64,000 nt of DNA. Origin: Hyalella azteca. Taxonomy: Eukaryota; Arthropoda; Malacostraca; Amphipoda; Hyalellidae. Both the position numbers and the translations under genes were made by a program. The stretch is taken from contig NW_025934720.1 of assembly GCF_000764305.2 (NCBI RefSeq), positions 744,001-808,000 on the forward strand, written 5' to 3'. Below, piece after piece: positions 45,561-60,298 of this stretch. Below the pieces are notes generated by a model that worked only from the letters and a program-made list of their open reading frames with translations, was not told the DNA's origin and searched no databases. Every line of letters starts with the position of its first letter. Within the stretch, counting starts at the first letter, position 1.

Positions 45561-48513
45561 TATCACTTGCAAACTAAGGTTTTCGATGTAATGTGTTTCT
45601 TTCATTAATAAATACAATTAATTTTTCTCAGCTGTCATACAGGGTCTCACGTCAAATTTTGTTCGAAACAAAATGTCTTGCAAAAAGAACTCTAATGAAG
45701 CGCCTGCCGTGGCTCGTAACTAAGTTGGAAGTCTTTACCCGATAATCTTCGATATCATTCATGCAAACTGAGAGTTCTTTATTACTTGTATTTTAGCGAA
45801 ATTTATCAACACATGTGTAGACGAGACATTATATATCCAGAACAAAGGCTAAACATTTATTGATAAATAGTAGTCGATTTGAACGTTTTTGTTCAACAGA
45901 ATGTCAATAATAATTTCATTCAAACTCTTTACGTTTATCATAAATTGTTGTTTTTCGTCTGTAGATAAGGTGATAAGTAAATAATACGCCTGTTATTTAT
46001 TTAATTGGACAAATAGCAAATGATTAATGCAAATGATTTCCACCGATCTGGTTTTAGTTTGTTCTTAATTTCATATATTATTCCATACTGAGCTTCATCC
46101 GGAGATCTATCATTATCAATGAAGAACTAAATATCAAACGATCAAACCGTGGGCAGTTGCTGTCTTTAGCTCAAAATTTGCTAGAAATACCCAAGTTAAA
46201 TTTACCTGCTGCTTCTAAGTCCAAGAACTTTGGTAATCAGTGGCGTCCTTGGTCAAGATGATAAACTTAGGCCAGCAAAAAACGGTCATTAAAAGGAGGG
46301 ACGAGCGGACACGCCGACTAACTTTCCATCAGAAAAATCTTGAGGAAAATACAGAGCTAACTTGCTACTTTGCTCAGCACCAGGATTTGGATAACCTACC
46401 ATGAATTTATTGGTAAAGTTTTACAGCAAGATGTCTTCTGTGGCTGTAACTTCTTATGTGGAACTGCTTTCAGTTAACATTGACTTCAAGACATTGCTAA
46501 AGATATAACTTCTATTTAGATTGTTTGGATATTACAAACAGTTAAGTTTTTACATTTTAGACTAGAACAAGTATGAATATAATCCATGTTAATATTAATT
46601 CAAATCATAATTCTTGCTTGCATAATAAATTTTCTGAGTCTACAAGTGTTAACTAGCTTGGCAATGCCCTATATGGTCGTAAGTTTTGTATTCCATTTCA
46701 ATTCAGACATTCATATTGATTCTTGGCTTCATTTTACCGTAAAATTATTCGATAAATTTAATCTTTAAAATATTAAATTTGATCTGACCTCGGGATTTCG
46801 AGCATCTGCCCATTCAGGTCCTTTTCCATCAGCCAAATGACGTTGAAGAAACGTTTCATTCAACATTGATTCATCATCGGATGTCCGTTGAGATGTCATT
46901 TCGAGCACTGCACTTAGGAATAAACTTACCACCTTCACTTCTGTACAGCATAATAAACCAGTATATAACTTTTACTTTATCAAATTTTCTGATTATCATC
47001 AAGTGAGTGAATATAACGCCTCCTGTCCTTCGATCTGCTGTGGGGATTGAGAAGGCTAGTCTACGGAATTTGTTCCTAAAATTTAACTATCTTCATCTAC
47101 TAACCCAATGTTCAGCAGACATTAAACTATTAAATAATTTTTTTATTTACTGCTTCTGTACCATTTATTTTAGTGTATTAAATTTTTTTAGTGTCGGTAT
47201 AAAAGCAAATTTGGTTGAAAAGTTAAAAGCGAGAGCCAAATTCCGATGAGCGCTGAGCGTGCTCTCCACATCGCCTGACGCTGCGCCCTCTGTAAAGCCA
47301 TTAGCATCTAAATTAAGGAAACAAGACGTGACTTGCGTGGATTTCAATCGGTTTGCTGCGCCGGGTGTCATGGCATCCTTTTCATTAACTTGTACTGCTT
47401 CCAAGGAGCAGAACACATACCATTAACGGACCGAGTAGGCGGCGATTTGCCTATACACTTCCCTGAATTTTATGTTAAACACGTGGTTCTATGACGAATC
47501 ATTTATCATTCCTTCTCGATTAAACTGTTGTTTCTCAGTTTTAATGGTTAACATTTATTTTTTTTTTACTTTCAAATTCTTTTGATTGACCTTGATTGAC
47601 CCCATCGAGGACCAATACTACGCTACACCTTCAAGTGCAGGAATTTTTGACAATGCATATTACTATTATCAATTGTGAGAAGATAGTCAAAACTCAATTT
47701 CTTCTTCTCTGTGATATATTTTCCTAAGTATTAGTATGTGTTTTTCTATCCGCTGCGACGTTTTTCAAGAATGGAATTGCTCAAATAGTGGAATTTTTCC
47801 ACCAAATAGATAAACAAATACAAAGTATATTTTTAACAATTATTCCAGACTATTTTCACAGAACAAACCTGACGGAGCTCGGAAATATTACAGATTGTGC
47901 CGACAGAATGACTAGACAGAAGAAGCGATATTCTACACACTCATCTGATGTTAATTGGTAACTGATATTTTTTATATACTGATGCCGAATAATACTAATA
48001 TATAATATTTATATATAATATATATAATATTGATATTTATAAAAACTGATGCCGGATGATGCCTGGTAAATATTTCCTCCGTAGAAAATAAAAAAACCTT
48101 GTTGATGATATTTATTTCCCCCAACCCGTCGTGTTAAATTTGAACTTAGTGACGAAGTACAATACCTTTTGCTAAAACTTTTCTGAATTTTTCTTGCAAT
48201 TAATCAAGGAATGTTCAATATCTGCCGCTGTGGCAAAATTTTTAAAATTTTACTTATTGACTTGATGGAACTTGCAGAATGCCTTCTTAAAAATCGTATG
48301 AAATTTGAGCATTTTTGTTTTGCTTTACATAATACGTAATAACAAACACTCATCATTCTAATTTTCAATAATTTTTGGATAATGATCAACATAACCTCTG
48401 AAGATTCGTTCTAAATTTGTATGCATCTCCATTACATCAATATTGTAACATTCAAATCGTTCAACTTCAAATTTCCCGTTTCACCAATTCAATGGAAAAC
48501 AAGCACGCCGAAA
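45561..48513. other. non-coding stretch with one exon-like pattern
   Basis: No gene can be called. A 119-bp minus-strand segment, 46789-46907, has acceptor- and donor-like borders and an open frame; see findings. Around 47990-48060 an AT-rich run is flanked by ACTGATGCCG direct repeats. Confidence 0.35.
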
Positions 48514-51500
48514 ATGGTTTCATTTACTTGGTTTTCGACGATTTTCCTCAGTATTATCCTAGTTATTTATCTCTTAGGTTTGAAGACTAAAAAGTCCATG
48601 TGCGAAAGTACTCACCTCCATGAGAGACTACGACAAGAGAAACGTCTTCTAATACAAAGAAAGCACAAAAGAAATTAATAAATCAGCTTTGGGCTCAGGA
48701 ATAGTATGTTTCTACAGCTGGCCTCACAACTCTTCATTAATAAAGCAGAATTCATGCCTTTTCTTATGCGCCACACGGCACTAGCTCCAAACTTAAATTA
48801 GTTGTACGACAAATTTCTCATGTAGAAATCAACTACTGATTATTACCTCATAAAATCAGGCGGTTTATTATATCAAATTTTATTACCTGCAAATTTGTTA
48901 TATAACGTCTTCATAAGTCATAATCGCATATCTTCATTTAAGCTAATTTTTTTCCTACTTGCAGGCAGCAAACTGCATGATAGCCTTGGCTTGGATCCAC
49001 TGAAATATATAAGGCCTTTCCAATGCTCGAATGGAGTCATGAAAAGCTATGCCAACTATATGGACCTTAAAACTTAAATGGAACTATTATGCGGTTTAAC
49101 CCGCAGTTTATGCCACCGATTTTCCAGGTAAAAACGCAGACTTTCGTCCCTAAATTCGGAAAGCCTTGCCGCAAGCGGTTGAATTTTTTTATTTCATATT
49201 TTTTTCAAACTCTATGACGTCGCTTGAACTTCTATGACTAGTTTTGACAAAAGTTTTTAAAGTTGTACTTTTGTCTCTCACTTTCACGAAATCAGGGATT
49301 GAAAAATTCCCATAAAATTTAAACATCAGAGACATGTTTTTTCTCATGAATTGTCGTTTCCTATCGCAACACCAAAGATCATTATATCTGCAAGCCATTG
49401 ATATCAATGATTTTTCAATTCGCTCAAGATTTAATAATTTCAGTAAAATATTTAAATGAATCCATAGCTGGCCTTGGCTCAATAAAATCTCGACATGGAC
49501 TGAATTCTGCTGCGTATAGCGGGAGAATCTGTTTCTTATCGGCAGCGGAATAGAACTCTGAAAAATATATTTGATTTACTTACTCCGGACTATTTAATTG
49601 TGTTTAAAAAATTACCCGAAATCCAAATTTTCGTCATTAATACAATGATATTTTCTTTCAAGAATTAAAAAAAAAATACGCTAGTTCTTAGCCGCTCATT
49701 TTGCTAGCCTCATCCTGAGTTCATGTAGTCTAGCGAGTGATAATGAATTCATAATAGCTCTCTAGTGGCGCCTGGACCACAACTTCACTGAGCCCAGCCA
49801 TAAGCTTCATTTGACGGTGGCATTGTGCATGAGGAATGTGAACCCCAGCACAGCCCCACCACCTGGATGACGTAGGGGACTTACACAGAAGCTACGGGTT
49901 TAAGAAAGGACTGAAGAAAATATCTGATAAAGAACCTCTGAAGATCAGTGTAAATTCTATGATAGAGTATAAAATAACAACAGAAAAGTATGTTGTTTTC
50001 ATTCGTAGTGCATTCGAGCAAAGGCAACGGAGGAAAATAATTCGAGAAAATAGTATGTACCATCAACTTGTTCAGTGTTCAATGTTAACAGCACTCAGGG
50101 GCTGCTCATCAACATTTCTAATATACAGCACAAATGCAGAGGCTGGGTGGCATTTGTTAGATCTAATCTTTAAACAATATTACGAGGGTCACTCTGATGG
50201 AATGTCTACCTCAGATCTTCCTGCAATCTGAGCAGCTACGACGTAATTGCTGCCAGAGAAGCAGCGTGCAATGAACTGCATCTTGAGGGAGGAAATGCTC
50301 CGGTCGTTAGACAGTCATTTCGTTGCGGTATCGCTTGCGCGTGCAGTTTATAGCTCGACCTCTTACGCCATGCGTTATGAGATTCCGTAAGCACGTCGCC
50401 GCGAGTGCTTCATTCTTTAGGTTGGTGAGGTTCGTAAGGGTCGTGTAAGTGTATCGAGAGCTGTGATAAAGACAAGTTTACGGTCAGGTATATCAAGATG
50501 AGAGTCTATTAAAGTCCCACCAGATAAGTCTTTAATGACCCAGCCCCGTAAGTCTATTAGGAATGTGAGGTCTCGGCCATCTCCATAGCTTCGTGATCTC
50601 AGTTTGTGTCAATTTTGGAACACGAATACACATGCAAATGTGAGCTCAATTGTGAATGCACCGCTGATCAAAACAGAGTATAATAACCCTTAGGATTACA
50701 CAAATGAGTCATTTCTTCCATGAAACGCAAATGAAACTTAGTGCACAAATCAGCTTTGAAATCCGGCGAAAGACTTCCGTGATGGCTCATCGTGAGAAGA
50801 AGATTCTTGGCATCCCTTACTCATACTCATCTTGGTATCCTCCGTACAAAGCTTTTGTGCGCATTCAAACAATTTTAGCTAGCAGACTTTTGTAGTCTTA
50901 AATATTGGTAAACGTTATAAAATTTTCAACCTAAAATTACTATCGGTCTCTTTAGAACTATGGTTTTTGAAGTAAACAAATTTCAACAGCGCTCAATTTA
51001 TCTTGTGACGGCCTGCAGAAGACGTTACTTTAATATGCACGCTGAAATTCATTGCAATATAAACGAGCCTGATATTGTTGTCTGACAATGGCTGGAGCAA
51101 GCCATGCATCAGGCAGCGGATTGGGTGCAATATTAAGCCACCAAAATTGGGTTAGGGGAGCAATTATCCCGTGCTGGAGGCGGAGCGACATGGGTCAAAA
51201 TTCAGCTCGCCGTCATAAGTGCGTTGCTGCTCCAGACACGCCTGGTGATCTTACTTAATGATTGTGACCGCCAATTTATTACTCACTGCAATTAATTTGT
51301 TTGAGAGACATATATTGCAGACTCATTGATTATTTCAGTTGATATTGCAGACTAGTATATTGCAGACTCATTTCAGCATAGCTCGAGGATACTTAAGGAA
51401 AGAATATAACATTCAAAGGATCGAATTGTGCGTATCAGAATTTCGAGCAGTAATTTCACGCATTGACGATGCTTCATCGAGAAATGTACAAATTTTCTAA

Positions 51501-54500
51501 GCTTTTCTGAAACAAAAGGTTTTGTTAATCGTTAAATGATACCATTTTTGTCGTCAGCAATATAATTTCAGCTCTGAACTTCTTCCTGAAATAGAATAAT
51601 TGCCATTGGATTAAGGCAGTGCCAAGCAAGAGGATCTGCAATAAACCACGTTCCAAAATTTAATTTATATATGTTGTGTAAGTCTCTGCACTATTAAAAC
51701 ATACAGTCAATTGTTTTCGTGCGTGTGATGCTTAAAACGCTTGCGTAGAAGCAAATCTCGAAAGTGGTGACATTTCAAACCTTGAAGGACAATACTAAGT
51801 TCTTAGTTCTTCAATTAATTAAATGTCGAGACAATGAGTCAACAGTACCTACAGTCGCAACAGTACCTACAAGCGATTCAAAATATCATAGCAGAATCTT
51901 TTTTGACAAATGAATTTCATTTGAACCAAATATGTATGTATGGTCATTTGGCATTATTTTTGTTATTTTTATTTGGTTTCAATCATCTTAAAAAATTTTC
52001 CATACCAACAGTTGTAATTTGAGTGATGGTTTGGAAAACAACGACGCAGTTTTTTCCGTGTAATATAGAGCGCAATTTCTGCGACGACACGCGCTGACCA
52101 ACAATTATTGTACGATTTCTTCATGCTGAACATTCACACGCTGGACTGTTCAGCTTCCGTACTATAAGTAAGCTCGTTTTTATTCTTCCATCAAAAATTT
52201 TATTGAACCGATAGAAATATTCACCTTGAGGAGATTGAGATTTCGTGGTTTCGTGACACAAGAAAATTCTAAATTATCTAAGTTTTAAAGATTTGAATCT
52301 GCATCGCAAGAAACATAGAAATGCCATATAAAGTCATGAATAAAAAGGTTTAATTATTCAGACATACGCAGTCGCACAATAATTTCTCTATCGTGTTGAA
52401 TAAATTTCCTTACTTTGAACAAAATTAACACTGACATTTTATTCTCATCCTGCATAGGGAAGAATAAATCTTACGACGTTGGCCAGAAATGTGATTAACT
52501 ACTTGTTCGTTATAAGTGCCTTCGGCGTTAAATGTTTAGCCATTTTCCTGTAACGAATAGATTGTAACGTTAGAAGCTACGAACTCAGCATCAACAGATG
52601 AATTAAAGAAACATCGGCGCTGCTCTCTGGAGTGCCATTCACGCACCGAGACTTGGGCTAAGTGAGCAAAGTTGAGAATTTCTGGAAAGAATTGCTATAC
52701 TGCCGGTACGCGGTGCAGAGAATTATTGTAAAAAATTCAACGGTAAACAGTGCTGCATGTGAGGTTCGCTCAGTGCGCTAGGATGGGGTACATAAAAAAT
52801 TACAGTTCAAGCTCAAACTTCCAATAGCGTTTACAATTCCAGTCGAAAGTCCTGCCATCTGTGGACCTGAGTATTTTAATTAAAGTTCAGATGCAAACAT
52901 CTCACAAAGCACCAGCTAGTCAGTTAAGAAAAAAAATCTATTGAAGGTGGCTGGTCTTCTGCAAGTTAAAGTAAATTTGACATTCACACGGCTCTTCTTC
53001 GCCTTCTCATCCATGTCACTTTAACCGTGCGTTTAATATCAATCCCTTAGTAGATTATTAACAAACTTTTAGGGGTTGAAATTCAACCTGCATAGAACGG
53101 AAGTTCCTCAAAGTCGCAGAGAACAATTCCTGAAGTTAAACAAATCTTATCAGGAGGAGTTCTCTTTCAGCTCATCTTTGCGTAACGCGTTGGCTTGTGG
53201 AAAAAAAATTTGTTTATTTCGGCCAATACTAGATTCTTTTACGTGCAGGTTGAACAACTTTAGAAACACACTAATTACTGAGAGACCAGATCAAATAATA
53301 AGACATAAACACACGAAAATAATAGTGCAGAGAAGCTTCTAATCTTCTATCATCATTTATGCATCCCCCAAGTTTGAATCTTCCCTTTATTATTCATATG
53401 GTATTTATAGGTATCATTCCAGGGTCAGAGGACGTTATATTTACCAGAGCGTTCAATATACTAATAAGTTAAATGGAAAACTACGCCATATTCACCTTTT
53501 CTTCATGATCACAACAATAACAAACTGTGTATAAGCATGATGAAATATAAAACTCCATTTGACATTTCATACATGTACACTTGTACATTTCCAGCTCGAT
53601 CTGAGTTCGTTCAATGCTCAATCAATGAGCGTTTATGTTACATTTAACTTGTACTCACTGTTTTCACAAAAGCTTCCTCGTAATCTGAAAATAAAGCTCA
53701 CAAAACCTAAAAAAGTAATGCCGGCGGTGACAGATGAAATACAATAATAAATACTTTCGTTAGTGTGCACGTTATTCGTAACAATTACTAGAAATCGTCG
53801 ACTCCAACAGAAGTTCAAAGGAGATGCCTATTGACGCTTCATAAAACAAATATTAGGTGTGAATGTTGCGCACCACCGCTAGTGAATCACACTCATTGAC
53901 CGTCGTCGAAATTTGCTGCCATCTACACTAAATTTTTTACGCTGCTTGCTACGCACTCTGGGCATTCCTGTTAGTTTTCTATGCTGGAACTTAAGTCGCA
54001 ATTTTAATCTTAAAAATGGACGGATATAGCATTAAATTAGATGAAAAAATCGCGCATCATTTAGAAATGACTGCTCGAATTAAACAGTCCACGAACTATC
54101 ATAGGAGGCAAGCAGTCTTGGAATGAAAGCGTGGACTAAGTCAGGCTCAATTTGGTAGTTGCACAAGAAAGTCTATCATGTTTCTATTGTGCAGGAGCAA
54201 GAATAGCTACTAATTCAAGATTATTTTGTTCATAAAATGACTGAGATGAAAAAGTGAAAGCCTTGTTCGCTATTGAAAAAATCACAAAAATTGTTCGCTG
54301 TTAAAAAATCACAAAAATTGAATTAAAAGTTTTCAGCGCTGTGTCTTACCTGATGACGTTCTATGCAAAACTCTCACTTCAGCTCTGATATTCGCTCATT
54401 CTATTCACTGTACGGCTGCAGATTCAACTATATAAAATATCCAACTTCTTTTTCTTTGATAAAAGTGGCGTGAATTTTTCTTCTATGATCACTTTTTACA

Positions 54501-55774
54501 TTTTCGAGATAGGAAATTTTAAATTTAAATAATGGAACTGGACATTTATCTTTTCGGAACGCAGATTTTCCGTGTGTTTGATTTATAATTTTAAAAGTGC
54601 ATAGAAATATGCTCATTCAGAAATTACTCTTGCACATACCTTGTGTCATGCTTCGGCATGTAAATCTGCTCAAAATTATACTTCTGTATTTTTCGCCGAG
54701 GTATGAGAATTTGATCAGATAAAAGCGCCCTTGGCCAGCCATAAAACGGCTTTTATGCACTCGCGCAATCCGTTATTACTCAGCACGCCGCCCGTCGCAC
54801 CGTCCAGCATCACCGTGTTGCGCACTACATCGGCCCGCCGTGTCGCGCACTACATCGGCCTTCAGCACAAAATTGATTCAAAAGTCATAACCTGCGTGGC
54901 AATATTACGACGCTGAATTAATGGTGAGATAGTGTTATTAATATCTTCGATTGTCATCATCAAAATAAATAGGGAAGTTTGATTTTTTCCTTTTGAAAAA
55001 CTGTGAAAAATATGGTTATAAACTTAACACTTTTGTGTGAGTGTTGATTATGGATGGAACACGATGAGAAATAGCCATAAATGGTGTCCATTTTCTGAAT
55101 GGTAGGAAATATGTGGTAAATATGGAAGTATAAATTATTTAATTCGAGAAAATCATCTGAAAATGTATCTATGAACACGGACGCAAACACGAATAAATAA
55201 TTTCTTATAGGCACGTGCGAACATTTTGCATCGAGCGCTATAAAGCTAAGGCAGATTAGATAGCAATTAAATAATGGCTGGGTACCGACGGCATCTCACT
55301 ATTTTGCTGTATATTGTCCTTAATTAGTTATATTAACATTACACATAACATAACAATATCGACTCCTGTCACCGAAATTATTTATAAATAGGTTTTTTTT
55401 ATTGTTATTAAATTAAATGTTATAAGCTATATAATTAAATTATTTTTAATGTAACACATCTAATCATCAAATCCTTGTCTCGCACGGTGCAACTGGAGGC
55501 AAGATAATACTTGATTTTTGTGCACGCTTGTGCTGGCTTACGATGCTATGGCCGGCGTCGTAACAGTAAATGGTCTCAAGAAATCGCGGCAGTTGCTGCA
55601 GGCAATTGGCTTCGTGCTTGGTGCGAGCTGTCGCCGCGATCCATGATGCCCCGAAAATTTTTTGTTACTCCACTTATATGCATGCATATTCTTGCTTAAA
55701 TTCAAGATGATTGTCGGTCACGTTTCAAAATTATTTTCTGAGTAACATTAAGAAAAACCTTAAGGGTTTACGCA
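48514..55774. other. long stretch without recognised features
   Basis: Over 7 kb with no convincing gene, tRNA or transposon terminus. At 48514-48678 a 54-codon ATG frame encodes a hydrophobic segment and a basic tail. Near 54820-54862 a GCGCACTACATCGGCC block is duplicated. Confidence 0.4.
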
Positions 55775-56015
55775 AGAGAGTGAAGCGTTAGTGATGAAAT
55801 GAATGAAGCGTTAGTGCTGAGTTTAAAGAATTATTCGTGGTGAAGTGAATGAAGCGTTACTGCTGAGTTCAACGAATCATTAGCGCTGAAGTGAATGAAC
55901 CGTTACTGCTGAAGTGTATGAAGCGTTAGTGCTGAGGTGAGTGAAGCGTTAGTGCAGAAGTGAATGAACCGTTACTGCTGAAGTGTATGAAGCGTTAGTG
56001 CTGAGGTGANGAAGC
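55775..56015. repeat. 23-bp tandem repeat with 69-bp higher-order period and an N
   Basis: Units are AGTGAATGAAGCGTTAGTGC plus TGA. In the 3' half three unit variants (ACCGTTACTGC, GTGTATGAAGCG, GGTGAGTGAAGCG) recur in the same order, giving a 69-bp super-unit repeated almost twice before the only ambiguous base of the window (56010). The 5' half is more degenerate. Confidence 0.9.
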
Positions 56016-59000
56016 CGTTCAAACAAACTCCAAGATATGAGATTTCAATGATCAACACTACGGCTTTTTTTTCACAAATTTGCAGGTTACATGAACCAGC
56101 GCAAACCTGATATAAGATACTTTGAATCAGATGGAAATATGATCAAATGGCAATGGAGCAGGTGTGGAGCATGTTCTGAAGAAGTAATATCCTTCTTTTT
56201 CAACATTTGTGCGCCATGACACACAAAAATTACTGCATCAAACCGAATCAGTATTTATGTGAATATATCGAGCACAATTTTTTATTTGCTGCTTTCTCCT
56301 CTTCAATTAAATTGTAATCTTTGTTGCAAAATAATTCATCGACATCGAAGTGTAAAAGGAAAAACGGTTAAGCTTGATCACGTTCCGCAGATATCATCTA
56401 TCCATGTGCACTAACCCTCATACTATATAAAGGCTAGACTATAATACTTCAGCCATAACAGTTTTAAACAGTGTGTGCCAGTTTAATTTATTAAGGAGAC
56501 AGACGGAGGTTGACCTTGACCTCCTGGTCTCATGACCTTGACAATGCAGGGAAATTGTTGAATGATCATAACTGGGGACAAATATTCACTTAAAATATAC
56601 AAAAGTTGGGTACGTCAATCTAAACTACAAAAGTCTGCGTCTTCCAACATTCTCTCTGACGCAAAAATGTGCATCACAATATATTCTCGCACCTGAATAA
56701 ATCTGAGCATCTCATCTCTTATATCTGATTGTGCATTTAAGAAAAAAAATCATGATCATACCTACATAGAGCTACTTAGTGATTTCGCGGAAATTATTCA
56801 AGATCCTAGGCGCGTTTCCTTTAAGATCTGGGTTTGATATATGCGAACGTATAACTTCACAAAAATCAAATTACTCCGGAGTCATACTTTTATTTTCACA
56901 ATTTATCGCTTCCATGGAAGATCGTAATTGTATCGCGCAGAGAGCAGCTTAATTAAACATCGACATTCTTATTAGATCTTAGTTTCACAAATGACTTTAC
57001 TTTCGTAAGACGATCTTACTTAAAGGAAAGCGCATCGGGATATAGGAAGTGATGTGAGTTAATCCAAATATTTTTTTAGATGTAGTCGATTTGATACGGG
57101 GATAAGACAGTCAAGTAATGGGAAAACAATGTAATAGTGGAAACAGTCTCCGAGCATACTAGCTAGAAAACCCCCAAAAAATTTCACTGGAATAAAATTT
57201 AATTGATAAATCTTACCTTATGAAAATTCCATGAAATGTTCACTGAATCCAACCACTGGGGAATACATATGGTAAACCCGGACAGATGTATGGGATCAGA
57301 ATACCTTAATAATATCGATACTAACATTATTTTTAGGCTAATAATATAATAATATTAATATCATAAAAATACCAGACAATACGCCAGGCAAAGTCCCACT
57401 TATAACTAAGCTCGGGAGATCCAATCAAACTCCGATGAACCTTCCACGACGATTGATGAAAAAATATATTTAAGAATATTTAAGAATTATATTTGCGCGA
57501 TTCCAGTCATCTTAGTCATGAAGAACAGATATAAAATGGTTTAAAAACTATAGCCTTTTGTCCTTACGAACGCACGAGCATAAAAAGTAAACGAGAAATT
57601 CGAGGAACACGACTGAAAGTAACCAACGAATTTCTCCACGTGATTTAAAATTAACGAATTTTAACGAATTTAATCTCACTCTCTTGAAACGCGTGTGTTC
57701 AGGCCGTTATATCCCTGTATCTATATGGGGCATCGTTGATTTCGGTCAGCGTTGCGTTCACTTTATTCAAGAAAAATTAAAAAAAAAATACTTTTTTTCG
57801 GCTATACGGGGATTAAATGAGTCTACTGTGCCGCGTGAAGCGGTCGCATTTAAAAATAAAATTAGTGTGGTTGATGTAAAAATTTTAAAAATTAAATTTT
57901 TATTTTGATGTAAAAGTTTTTCCAATTTGTTAACAATTTTCATTTTATCATTATAAAACCTCTCTGAATATTTTCAATATGCGTATTGTAATTATTGTAT
58001 TACGAATGTAATTTATACATTAAATAATAATTCGTGTGCCGAAGTAATTTCATAATTTACATATATTATTAATAGCAGGCGTTTTCTGGTAGGGACCTTG
58101 CGAATTTAAGTGTTCAGCGCATATATGTGTAATAACTAATCATTTTTATCGCACTCAATGAAGAATATCAGTCTTGTCCGATCGTTTATTTAACATGGCT
58201 GCTTTTTTAACATTGCATTGTCAAAATGTTTCCTATGGCAATTAACCAAGGTATAAGAAGACTTTAATATAGCCATGAATTACATAAATTAAAAGCTTTT
58301 TTTAAACGAAAATATAACCGTAACTAACTTCTTATCTTAAAACATTGTTTAATTCTGAACAAATTTTTGATCTCATCAGAATATTGTGTTACGCTTTCTT
58401 TTCCACTAAAATCGAGCAAGAATACTTATGACAAAACTTCTAATTAATTAACATCGTCTAATTATAATAACTTAATTAAAATTATTCCCATGTTATAACG
58501 GAATTCGAACGCAGCGTGCTTGTCAGCCGCAACGTTTTGCAAGATCAGCCCGCTGATACAGTGGCGTCAGACGCACCCGCAGCTATAACTCCTTCCCTCA
58601 CCGCGTCACAAGCGACACTGAGACTCTCTCGTCTCATCCTCCGACTGTATACCGTCAGCCAGTGACGCTTGTCCGTCTCAAATGTCAAGCCACTGTATGA
58701 AGCTTTCACGCATGATTCTCAGAATAACTAACGAAATTTTTACTGACTCAGCCAATGACTAGCAGCGATGAAAACTTAATCTACCAATCAAAAGCTCTGA
58801 AACTCTGAGATTACATTAAAGCGGAAGAATAATTCTCTAAGGATTTCGCGAGCTTTTGATGTTGCATCAATAATTACTAATTAGCAAATTGAAAACATCT
58901 TTTTGTGGTATTTGATGCATAAAAAAATTCCTGGGCTAATCGGCCACTCTAACGTCGGTTATTACAACACTTCTCTTTATGTTCATATATTGTTGTTTGA

Positions 59001-59507
59001 TTGTTTGTTTTCTGCTACAAATCGTATAATCGATATTTAACACACTTATACCTCTCCAATCGATCTGAAATTTTACTCACTTGCGTGAAGTGGGAGACAT
59101 TGCATGAATCAATTGACAGAAAAAAATAATTTTTAAAATTTGAATGTTTTTTATATATTAAAAATGGAAAAAAATATTTTTTTTTTTAATTTTTAAAAAT
59201 AAAATTATTAAGTCATTGTACATGTGTAACATCAGAAACACTGGATTGTTTAGAAGTGTTGTCTGTAAAAAGTAAATTTTTAAACGCATATTATTTTTAC
59301 CATGAACTGACGCTGCCACCTTACTAGAGTGATTTAATATAACCCTCACCCTACACTCTCTCCAAACACACATTATTGAGGGATATGATAGTTCAATATG
59401 GGATACGGGGGATATAAGTTGCTGCTGCTCCCTGGGCATGTTCTACGGCGCTCGTTCTAAGGTCGCCCTGGCACGAGTGATGGACTGTTGCTCAGTCCAA
59501 CATCACT
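56016..59507. other. non-coding stretch with a GC-richer patch
   Basis: No gene recognised. The patch at 58500-58720 is less AT-rich and holds a weak B-box-like sequence on the minus strand, not enough for an RNA call. Confidence 0.4.
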
Positions 59508-59738
59508 GTGACTGACTATATAAGGACTGTGACTGGCTGACTCACAGTTATGTACTGTGACTGACTATTTAAGTACTGTGACTGACTGACACAGTTATGG
59601 ACTGTGATTGACTAGTTAAGGACTGTGCCTGACTGACTCACAGCTAGTTGTGGACTGCGACCGAGTGCGACGGACTGACTATTTAAGGACTGTGACAGAC
59701 TGACTCACAGTTATGGATAGTGACTGCATGACTATATA
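59508..59738. repeat. GACTGTGACTGAC minisatellite, about 50-bp period
   Basis: Alternating ACTGTGACTGACTATTTAAG and GACTGTGACTGACTGACTCA halves recur four to five times with indels. Each half also has short TGAC sub-repeats, so the period is compound. Confidence 0.85.
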
Positions 59739-60290
59739 AATGCTCTTGTTCTATTATTTCTGCGATGAAAGTGCTAGGAAAGTACGAGTCATACGACAAT
59801 TTTCTGTTTTTCCATAATAGACAATAACACAAGCTTTCACAAATACAATGCAGATGTTTTTAGGTCATCCGTCGCACCAGTTATTCTCTTCGGTCAATTG
59901 CAAACCGATGGGGATAGGAATAACGTTATTTTTTGTTATATCAAAAGACAGGAATAAATTATGATATCAAATAAATAAATTATGAATAAATAAATTTGAT
60001 GTTATATCAAAAGACAGGAATAAATTATGTGTTCTGAATATTAATAGCATACATGAAAACGGGGTTCAAACATTGATTACGTTATGATTGAAATTAGTAG
60101 TGATATTTCCTCAATCGAAACGACAGAAAAACAGAAAGAATCGACGTTGTCTTGAGTTGAATTCACCCATGATGTAGTTCAACTATCATGGCAACGATTA
60201 CCGCTTTTCTTTCGTTGTTTAATAAATTTTGTTCATTAGTCTTGTGAGGAAAAACTGGGCGCGTCTGCAAACATGTAAGCTAGGAAGATC
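59739..60290. other. non-coding stretch with a short duplication
   Basis: TATATCAAAAGACAGGAATA plus AATTATG occurs at about 59937 and 60003, separated by AAATAAATAAATT-like sequence. Confidence 0.5.
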
Positions 60291-60294
60291 AAAA
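60291..60294 (-). terminator. Pol III T-run terminator of tRNA-Val
   Basis: Four T residues on the minus strand begin four bases past the tRNA-Val discriminator base. Confidence 0.6.
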
Positions 60295-60298
60295 GTTC

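Noticed and set aside
46828..46893. Minus-strand CCGATGATGAATCAATG...GAAACG as another hammerhead-like motif
   Set aside because: The intervening bases do not form a convincing stem and the family tail does not follow; the open frame through it is a better though weak explanation.
54018..54240. Frame around KRGLSQAQFGSCTRKS as a Tc1/mariner helix-turn-helix remnant
   Set aside because: Too short and interrupted by stops, without terminal inverted repeats or DDE motifs.
58490..58620. Minus-strand B-box-like GCGTTCGAATTCC as a tRNA or SINE
   Set aside because: The box has an inserted base, no matching A box or anticodon arm is clear, and acceptor pairing is incomplete.
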